The notes below the pieces were generated by a model. That model saw nothing but the letters and a program-made list of their open reading frames with translations. It ran no database searches and had not been told where the DNA came from. Below are positions 6,694 to 10,941 of a stretch of DNA of 10,941 nucleotides, in pieces. The stretch is from Deltaproteobacteria bacterium. Its GTDB lineage: Bacteria; Desulfobacterota; Desulfobacteria; Desulfobacterales; C00003060. The DNA lies in the NCBI GenBank assembly GCA_019309245.1, contig JAFDGP010000051.1, forward strand, positions 1 to 10,941, read 5' to 3'. Positions within the stretch are counted from its first letter, which is position 1, and every line of letters starts with the position of its first letter. Made by a program: the position numbers and the translations under genes.

Positions 6694-7443
6694 TCAGCTC
6701 TTGTTGAGTTGCTCTCCGGTCAAGCCAAAGCGGCGCTGCCGTTTTTGATATGCTTGAAGGATTTGAAAAAGTTCCTTACGCCTGAAATCGGGCCACAAGG
6801 TCCGGGTGATAAAGAGCTCGGTATAGGCGATTTGCCACAACAAGAAATTGCTGACTCTCATCTCCCCGCTGGTCCTGATCAACAGATCCGGATCCGGCAT
6901 GCCATGAGTATATAGATGCTCTGAAACGACCGATTCCGAGATGGCATCGACATTGAGCTCGCCCGCTTTGACGCGGCTTGCGATACGACGCACGGCTGTG
7001 ACGATTTCATGGCGCCCGCCGTAACTCAGGGCCAGGTTCAAGAGCATGCCCTGGTTGAAGCGGGTTTGTTCTATGACACCTTCAAGGACCTGGCGAACAT
7101 TTTCCGGGAACCGTTCGACCTGTCCGATGGCGTTAAGGCGAATGCCGTTTTCCATCATTTCAGAAAGTTCAGACGTGAGGAATTCTTTCAGCAGCTTCAT
7201 GAGGGCCGACACTTCCTGAGCCGGGCGGTTCCAGTTCTCGGTAGAAAAGGCGTATAGCGTCAACACCTTGATCCCGATCTCGCGGCAGGCGCGGACAATG
7301 TCTCGAACGGATTTCGTCCCTTCCCGGTGGCCCCTGACCCGGTTCAATGACCGTTTCTTGGCCCAGCGCCCGTTTCCATCCATGATGATGGCGACGTGTT
7401 GTGGGAGTGATTCGGTAGAGAGGGAAATATTTTTAAAATTCAA
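6694..7443 (-). CDS. uppS: Undecaprenyl diphosphate synthase (cis-prenyltransferase)
   Basis: This enzyme extends farnesyl diphosphate with isopentenyl units to the C55 carrier lipid used for peptidoglycan and O-antigen. The 249 residues show every family block: IIMDGNGRWAKKR from 19 with catalytic Asp22, RVRGHREG at 35-42, YAFSTENWNRP at 64-74, LSYGGRHEI at 139-147, and DLLIRTSGEMRVSNFLLWQ at 186-204 with Arg190 and Arg196, then Glu209. The start is a TTG at 7443. AAGGA (rc of 7449-7453) lies 5 bases before it, and the next ATG is inside the catalytic motif, so TTG is the reasonable start. It overlaps the frr end by 11 bases, which suggests coupling. The isoprenoid precursor comes from the pathway of nearby dxr. 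Downstream, the repeat copy 2 separates it from cdsA. Confidence 0.95.
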   Translation of the reverse strand: MNFKNISLSTESLPQHVAIIMDGNGRWAKKRSLNRVRGHREGTKSVRDIVRACREIGIKVLTLYAFSTENWNRPAQEVSALMKLLKEFLTSELSEMMENGIRLNAIGQVERFPENVRQVLEGVIEQTRFNQGMLLNLALSYGGRHEIVTAVRRIASRVKAGELNVDAISESVVSEHLYTHGMPDPDLLIRTSGEMRVSNFLLWQIAYTELFITRTLWPDFRRKELFQILQAYQKRQRRFGLTGEQLNKS

Positions 7444-7990
7444 GGACTTCCTTCTCTTTTTCCTGGCAGGCCTGGTCGGCTAGCTTGATATGTTCATCCG
7501 TGATCTTTTGAACCTGATCCTGCGCTTTATAGAAATCGTCTTCGGCGATTTCCCCGTCTTTTTTCAGGCCCTTCAAGAATTCATTGGTCTCGCGGCGGAC
7601 GTTCCGAATCGCTACCTTGTACTCTTCTCCGATCTTGCGCACGACCTTGACAAGCTCCTTGCGACGTTCCTCAGTCAGCGCGGGGATTGCGATCCGAATA
7701 ACCTTTCCGTCGTTCATGGGGGTGAGCCCCAATTCGGATTTGAGCAGGACCTTTTCGATATCGCCGATCACGGTCTGGTCCCAAGGTTGGATCAGCACAA
7801 GACGGCTTTCCGGAACGGACAAAGAGGCCATTTGCTTCAAAGGAGTCGGTGTCCCATAATAGTCCACTTTGATATCTTCAAAAAGCGCCAGAGAGGCCCG
7901 GCCGGTACGTATCTTTTTGAACTCGGTCTTGAGCCGGTCAATCGTTTTGGCCATCTTCCCACGCATGTCGTCGTAAATGGAATTAAGCAC
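7433..7990 (-). CDS. frr: Ribosome recycling factor
   Basis: With EF-G, this protein splits the post-termination ribosome. Its 185 residues equal the usual family length. The three-helix-bundle pattern is clear: TIDRLKTEFKKIRTGRAS near 17-34, the small domain around YYGTPTPLKQMASLSVPE (44-61), then long charged helices to the end. The start is GTG 7990, supported by AGGAGG (rc of 8000-8005) lying 9 bases upstream and by alignment with family N-termini. The next in-frame ATG, at 7966, would remove part of helix 1. The start overlaps the pyrH stop by 8 bases, and the 3' end overlaps uppS by 11, as expected in a translationally coupled operon. Confidence 0.96.
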   Translation of the reverse strand: MLNSIYDDMRGKMAKTIDRLKTEFKKIRTGRASLALFEDIKVDYYGTPTPLKQMASLSVPESRLVLIQPWDQTVIGDIEKVLLKSELGLTPMNDGKVIRIAIPALTEERRKELVKVVRKIGEEYKVAIRNVRRETNEFLKGLKKDGEIAEDDFYKAQDQVQKITDEHIKLADQACQEKEKEVLEF

Positions 7991-8714
7991 GTCCTGCCGC
8001 CTCCTCTACACAGGTTCCCACATTCTCGCCACACATGACCCGTCTGAGGTTTCCCTTGACTTTCAGATTAAACACGATTACCGGAAGCGCATTGTCCATG
8101 GCCAAAGAAATAGCGGTGGCATCCATGACTTTGAGTTGCCGTTTCAAGACGTCCAGGTAGCTCAGAGAGTCGATCTTTTTGTCGTCTTGATCGGCGACCG
8201 GGTCTGCATCATAGATCCCGTCCACCTTGGTGGCCTTTACCAGGACTTCAGCCCGAATCTCCTGCGCCCTGAGTGCTGCAGCCGTGTCAGTCGTAAAGTA
8301 GGGATTGCCGGTACCGGCTGCAAAGATGACGACCCGCCCTTTTTCAAGATGGCGTATCGCCCGGCGCATAATGTAGGGTTCGGCGATGGCCGCCATCTCT
8401 ATCGCGGTCTGAACCCTGGTTTGAACCCCCTTTTTTTCGAGGGCGTCCTGCAGGGCGATACTGTTGATCACCGTGGCCAACATACCGATATGGTCGGCGG
8501 AAGTCCGGTCCATGCCATAGGACGAGGCGGCAACGCCCCTGAAGATATTTCCGCCGCCGATGACAAGCGCAGTCTGAACCCCCAAGTCGTATATGGACCG
8601 AATTTCTTCTGATAGGTACTCGAGCATTTCAGGGCTGATACCAAACCCCTGTTCTCCCATAAGGACCTCGCCGCTGAGCTTAACCAGAACGCGTTTGTAC
8701 TTGGGCGTTGGCAT
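7983..8714 (-). CDS. pyrH: Uridylate (UMP) kinase
   Basis: This bacterial UMP kinase of the amino-acid kinase fold makes UDP from UMP and ATP. It usually works as a hexamer controlled by GTP and UTP. The 243 residues hold KLSGE at 12-16, the GGGNIFRG loop at 53-60, DRTSADHIGMLAT at 69-81, GTGNPYFTTD at 134-143 and KVDGIYDADP at 163-172, all family landmarks. Start ATG 8714 has no strong Shine-Dalgarno; the stretch before it is A/T-rich. It lies 123 bases after the tsf stop, the widest gap in this part of the cluster apart from the uppS-cdsA gap. That gap holds a repeat end unit with a strong hairpin just after tsf. It overlaps frr at its 3' end. Confidence 0.96.
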   Translation of the reverse strand: MPTPKYKRVLVKLSGEVLMGEQGFGISPEMLEYLSEEIRSIYDLGVQTALVIGGGNIFRGVAASSYGMDRTSADHIGMLATVINSIALQDALEKKGVQTRVQTAIEMAAIAEPYIMRRAIRHLEKGRVVIFAAGTGNPYFTTDTAAALRAQEIRAEVLVKATKVDGIYDADPVADQDDKKIDSLSYLDVLKRQLKVMDATAISLAMDNALPVIVFNLKVKGNLRRVMCGENVGTCVEEAAGRA

Positions 8715-8790
8715 AAATAATGATCTTTCGCTTTACATTGTCAATATCTCGACACCATAGCAAGGTCGGCTTGTTGTCCCAGGGGGGGCT

Positions 8791-8835
8791 CTCACATTGC
8801 GTGAACCGCAATGTGAGTTGAGTTTCTTAAGAGGG
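8791..8835 (-). repeat. Solo end unit of the repeat family, with perfect hairpin, after tsf
   Basis: On the - strand the unit begins with CCCTCTTAAGAAACTC (rc of 8820-8835), 2 bases after the tsf stop. It continues with ATTGCGGTTCACGCA, a 15-base stretch shared with copy 1 except at its edges. The arms CTCACATTGCG (8791-8801) and its exact reverse complement (8807-8817) give an 11-bp stem with a 5-base loop. C-rich sequence follows rather than a T run, so it is not a standard intrinsic terminator. It could still slow RNA polymerase, protect mRNA ends or be a REP-like element. The rest of the long repeat is absent here. Confidence 0.7.
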
Positions 8836-8837
8836 CC

Positions 8838-9437
8838 CTATTCTCCCCCCAATTGATATCGGGCAAAACGTCTTACCGTAATGTTCTCACCGGTCTTTGC
8901 AACCATTTCATGGATCAAGTCCTTGACGGTCCGGTCCGTATCTTTGACGAACGGTTGTTCCAGGAGGCAGACCTCCCTGTAAAATTTTTCCATTTTTCCC
9001 TGGACGATCTTATCGAGTATTTTTTCCGGCTTACCGGTCTCTCTGGCCTGAGCCAGGTAGACATCGCGCTCGCGCTGTACGATGTCTTCAGCGATGTCCT
9101 CTCTTTCAATTCCCAGGGGGCGGGCTGCTGCAATGTGCATGGCAATATCCTTGACGAAGGTCTTGAACTCGTCCGTCTTGGCTACAAAATCGGTCTCGCA
9201 GTTTACCTCTACCAGCACCCCGATTTTGCCTCCCGCGTGAATATAGGCGTTCACCACGCCCTCGGAGGTCTCGCGGCCTGCACGCTTCAATGCCGTCGCC
9301 AAACCCTTTTTGCGCAAAAAATCCACAGCCTTTTCCATGTCCCCGGCAGCTTCCTTGAGGGCCTCTTTACAGTCCATGACCCCGGCGTTGGTCCTGCTGC
9401 GGAGTTCTTTGATGAGCGTTACGTCAATATCCACCAT
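8838..9437 (-). CDS. tsf: Translation elongation factor Ts
   Basis: EF-Ts is the nucleotide exchange factor that recycles EF-Tu-GDP. The N-terminal UBA-like domain (about 1-40: TLIKELRSRTNAGVMDCKEAL) is followed by the EF-Tu-contacting ETDFVAK at 81-87, a helical region, and the conserved end GENITVRRFARYQLGGE. At 199 residues it is the short form, unlike the 283-residue E. coli protein. It is complete at both ends, so this is a family variant rather than a truncation. AAGGAGGAG lies 10 bases before ATG 9437, and the start is 5 bases after the rpsB stop. The TAG stop is followed almost at once by a hairpin-forming repeat unit. Confidence 0.96.
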   Translation of the reverse strand: MVDIDVTLIKELRSRTNAGVMDCKEALKEAAGDMEKAVDFLRKKGLATALKRAGRETSEGVVNAYIHAGGKIGVLVEVNCETDFVAKTDEFKTFVKDIAMHIAAARPLGIEREDIAEDIVQRERDVYLAQARETGKPEKILDKIVQGKMEKFYREVCLLEQPFVKDTDRTVKDLIHEMVAKTGENITVRRFARYQLGGE

Positions 9438-9442
9438 GATGG

Positions 9443-10309
9443 TTATTCTCCTCCTTGTTCTACGGGCACCCTGTCGGTGGCGGGCGCTGCGGATTTTTTC
9501 CTAATGACTTCCACCACGGGCCCTTCCGAGCCCTCCGAGACAATAGCCCGTTCAATGTCTTCGGCGGCACCCCCCTCGCCCTCGTCCTGGGCGGCCTTGT
9601 CGGCCTCTGCCTGGAGGCGTTCCTCGTAGCGTTTGCGTCCTTCAATACATGCATCGGCCATTCGTGAGGTCATCAAACGGATGGCCCGAATGGCATCGTC
9701 GTTTCCGGGAATCACATAGTCTATTTCGTCCGGGTCACAATTGGTGTCCACAATGGCTACCACGGGGATGCCGAGGCGTCTGGCCTCCCGGACTGCAATG
9801 TTTTCGTTCTTGCAATCCACCACGAACAAGGCCCCGGGAAGCTTATCCATATTGCGGATGCCTCCGAGGTTATTGTCCAGTTTGTTTTTTTCTTTTTCGA
9901 GCTTCAGGACTTCCTTCTTCGGGAAACGGTTGATCGTCCCATCCGCGAAGATCTGGGTCAGGTGGTTCAGCCTGTCGATGCTTTTTCTGATGGTCTCAAA
10001 GTTGGTGAGCATTCCGCCCAACCACCGATTGTGAACATAAAACATTTCGCACCGGTTGACCTCTTCGTAAATCGCGTCGCGGGCCTGTTTCTTCGTGCCC
10101 ACAAACAGCACGGACTCGCCGCCGGCAACCGTGTCGACAATGAAATTATAGGCCCGTTTGAACATCCTGACCGTCTGTTGCAGGTCAATGATATAGATTC
10201 CATTGCGCGCGCCGAAAATGTAACGTTTCATTTTGGGGTTCCACCGCCTGGTCTGATGACCGAAGTGGACACCGGCTTCCAACAGTTCCTTCATGGTTAC
10301 ATAAGCCAT
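9443..10309 (-). CDS. rpsB: 30S ribosomal protein S2 with acidic C-terminal tail
   Basis: S2 binds the head/body junction of the small subunit and is needed for S1 attachment. The family start MAYVTMKELLEAGVHFGHQ is at residue 1 when ATG 10309 is used. Other blocks are RRWNPKMKRYIFG (21-33), GTKKQARDAI (71-80), NRWLGGMLTNF (94-104), NRFPKKE (127-133) and IPVVAIVDTN (181-190). AGGAGG (10316-10321 on the + scale) is 6 bases before this ATG but only 3 before the adjoining ATG 10312, so 10309 is preferred. The frame stays open upstream to GTG 10438, but that part lacks S2 similarity. At 288 residues it exceeds the common 230-260. Residues about 231-288 form a low-complexity tail rich in Glu, Ala and Gly. 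Confidence 0.96.
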   Translation of the reverse strand: MAYVTMKELLEAGVHFGHQTRRWNPKMKRYIFGARNGIYIIDLQQTVRMFKRAYNFIVDTVAGGESVLFVGTKKQARDAIYEEVNRCEMFYVHNRWLGGMLTNFETIRKSIDRLNHLTQIFADGTINRFPKKEVLKLEKEKNKLDNNLGGIRNMDKLPGALFVVDCKNENIAVREARRLGIPVVAIVDTNCDPDEIDYVIPGNDDAIRAIRLMTSRMADACIEGRKRYEERLQAEADKAAQDEGEGGAAEDIERAIVSEGSEGPVVEVIRKKSAAPATDRVPVEQGGE

Positions 10310-10440
10310 CATTTTCCTCCTTGTCGGTTGGGCCTCCGTTTCCATCTGCCCGGGCCGTGACTCCGCCGAAAAAATGCTGAAGCACCGCCGGTCCGGTCCG
10401 GAAACGTGCGAATTTAATTCAAACGATTTTTGTATCACAT
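10310..10440 (-). promoter_or_regulatory. Likely 5' leader of the rpsB operon mRNA
   Basis: This is the stretch between the candidate promoter and rpsB. GCAC and GTGC arms (10406-10409 and 10382-10385 on the + scale) enclose CCGGACCGGACCGG, giving a GC-rich fold. Several bases later comes a run of six T (10374-10369). The distance from stem to T run is too long for a normal terminator. S2 represses its own operon in well-studied bacteria, so a regulatory leader is expected in principle, but I cannot match it to a known motif. Confidence 0.3.
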
Positions 10441-10518
10441 GAGAGCTGGGCTGGCAACTGAAATCTTTCTACTTAAACGAAACGCCCCAAATATCCCGTG
10501 TTAAATTGAATATATACT

Positions 10519-10546
10519 GTAATATCAGAATGTTATTCTGTTTCAA
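10519..10546 (-). promoter_or_regulatory. Candidate rpsB operon promoter with a palindrome in the spacer
   Basis: On the - strand TTGAAA (10546-10541) is followed after 16 bases by TATTAC (10524-10519), a fair but imperfect sigma-70 pair in an A/T-rich region. The spacer holds the inverted repeat CAGAAT-GTT-ATTCTG (10526-10540). Transcription from here would give a leader of about 200 bases. Other weak A/T-rich options nearby cannot be excluded. Confidence 0.35.
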
Positions 10547-10724
10547 TTCTGCGAGACAGGCCTCTATTGTAGTTTAACAAATCCAGTGTCTTGGCGGAAG
10601 TTCTCGCTTTTTAATCGGCTTATGACTTGATCGGTGCGTTACAACCTCGGACGGCCAGTATGGGGTTCTGTTGCGTGGGATATAAAAGTTTTGTTAGGAC
10701 TGAATGTTCAATTTCTCGCCAATT

Positions 10725-10741
10725 GGCTGATCACCTCCTTT
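10725..10741 (+). other. 16S rRNA 3'-tail-like sequence (anti-Shine-Dalgarno)
   Basis: GGCTGATCACCTCCTTT on the + strand equals the universal bacterial 16S end GGCTGGATCACCTCCTTT with one G missing. On the - strand it reads AAAGGAGGTGATC, a maximal Shine-Dalgarno. No usable ORF follows on that strand: the only near start, GTG inside it, stops after eight codons. The similarity is seen directly; a function is not shown. Confidence 0.5.
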
Positions 10742-10786
10742 TTTGTGGGAAGGCTGGAGTGTGGACCAAGTCGTGGGCAAACCCTA

Positions 10787-10941
10787 TCAGTCTACCTGAT
10801 GTGCCGTCAAAAATATAGCCTTGGACAAGGCGTCGAAAAATTGCTGATAAGGTTCAGGGTCTTCCACTGCACGGATATTAAATTGAGCGTTAGCCCTGAC
10901 CAACATCTGGGTCTTTCCCCGCCGTCTTACAGACACCGTCA
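10787..10941 (-). CDS. Unrecognised protein, C-terminal 50 residues only
   Basis: A - strand frame enters at the right edge of the window and stays open for 50 codons to a TGA at 10789-10787. The composition looks like real protein: a basic beginning (VSVRRRGKTQMLVRANA), then DPEPYQQFFDALSKAIF and a short tail ending HQVD. No membrane segment is visible in this part. It lies upstream of rpsB in the same direction, about 240 bases before the candidate promoter and 480 before rpsB, so it is probably a separate transcript. I do not recognise the family, and the N-terminal part needed to name it is outside the window. The call that it codes rests on the open frame and composition only. Confidence 0.55.
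   Translation of the reverse strand, partial: TVSVRRRGKTQMLVRANAQFNIRAVEDPEPYQQFFDALSKAIFLTAHQVD

Larger units (their letters stand above)
10440..10786. other. Gene-free region upstream of rpsB
   Basis: These 347 bases hold no convincing gene. Visible items are the promoter candidate and palindrome near 10519-10546, the palindrome GCCAATTGGC at 10718-10727, and a 16S rRNA tail-like run at 10725-10741. I found no tRNA cloverleaf and no clear terminator for the gene that ends at 10787. Confidence 0.5.

Noticed and set aside
8739..8744. Perfect TTGACA on the - strand just before pyrH
   Set aside because: The matching -10 position would fall at the pyrH start codon and has only poor matches, so transcripts would begin inside the gene.
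10369..10409. Intrinsic terminator or attenuator in the rpsB leader
   Set aside because: There is a GC-rich fold and a run of six T, but the stem ends about 7 bases before the T run, so it does not meet the usual form. It is left as part of the leader description.
10310..10438. In-frame upstream extension of rpsB to GTG 10438
   Set aside because: The first 43 codons lack S2 similarity, and a strong Shine-Dalgarno sits right before the conserved start at 10309.
10560..10720. Possible tRNA or small RNA gene upstream of rpsB
   Set aside because: No cloverleaf arms, no T-loop GTTCRANNC box and no CCA end could be found on either strand.
10627..10818. Small + strand frame of 63 codons upstream of rpsB
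   Set aside because: No ribosome site, unusual composition, and it overlaps the end of the more protein-like frame on the other strand.

Overview
The window looks like chromosomal DNA of a Gram-negative bacterium, most plausibly one of the Desulfobacterota (former Deltaproteobacteria). The grounds are the gene order rpsB-tsf-pyrH-frr-uppS-cdsA-dxr-rseP, a short EF-Ts of about 200 residues, a heptosyltransferase-family (GT9) enzyme of the kind that builds lipopolysaccharide, and intergenic CACGAAA-type repeats. The phylum is an inference from gene order and repeat style, not from a search.

Layout. On the + strand, 24-743 is a protein with a C-terminal J-domain whose 5' end may lie outside the window, followed by a long-form RmlA-like sugar-1-phosphate nucleotidylyltransferase (798-1868). 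Everything else that codes is on the - strand. Read in its own direction (right to left) it starts with the 3' end of an unrecognised gene (10941-10787) and a leader/promoter region of about 480 bases. Then come rpsB, tsf, pyrH, frr, uppS, cdsA, dxr, rseP and a GT9 glycosyltransferase. Gene junctions are mostly tight or overlapping: frr/pyrH overlap by 8 bases, uppS/frr by 11 and rseP/dxr by 4.

How the genes work together. The - strand cluster joins translation (S2, EF-Ts, ribosome recycling factor) to UMP supply (PyrH) and to envelope building. UppS makes the undecaprenyl carrier, CdsA makes CDP-diacylglycerol, Dxr feeds isoprenoid precursor to UppS, RseP is an intramembrane protease of envelope signalling, and the GT9 enzyme adds sugar to lipopolysaccharide or another glycan. 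The + strand nucleotidylyltransferase also fits surface-polysaccharide supply.

The unusual part is a dispersed repeat family not explained by any gene. Two near-full-length copies lie in opposite orientation at 1869-2090 and 6414-6667. A solo end unit that forms a perfect 11-bp hairpin lies at 8791-8835. The 6414-6667 copy has perfect 14-bp terminal inverted repeats and splits uppS from cdsA; without it the two genes would be about 48 bases apart. In all three places the CCCTCTTAAG end lies 0, 2 or 25-26 bases after a stop codon. The cores of the two long copies carry the same modules in rearranged orientation, as if short segments had flipped at CACGAAA/TTTCGTG boundaries. A second oddity is a near-copy of the 16S rRNA 3' tail in the region upstream of rpsB.
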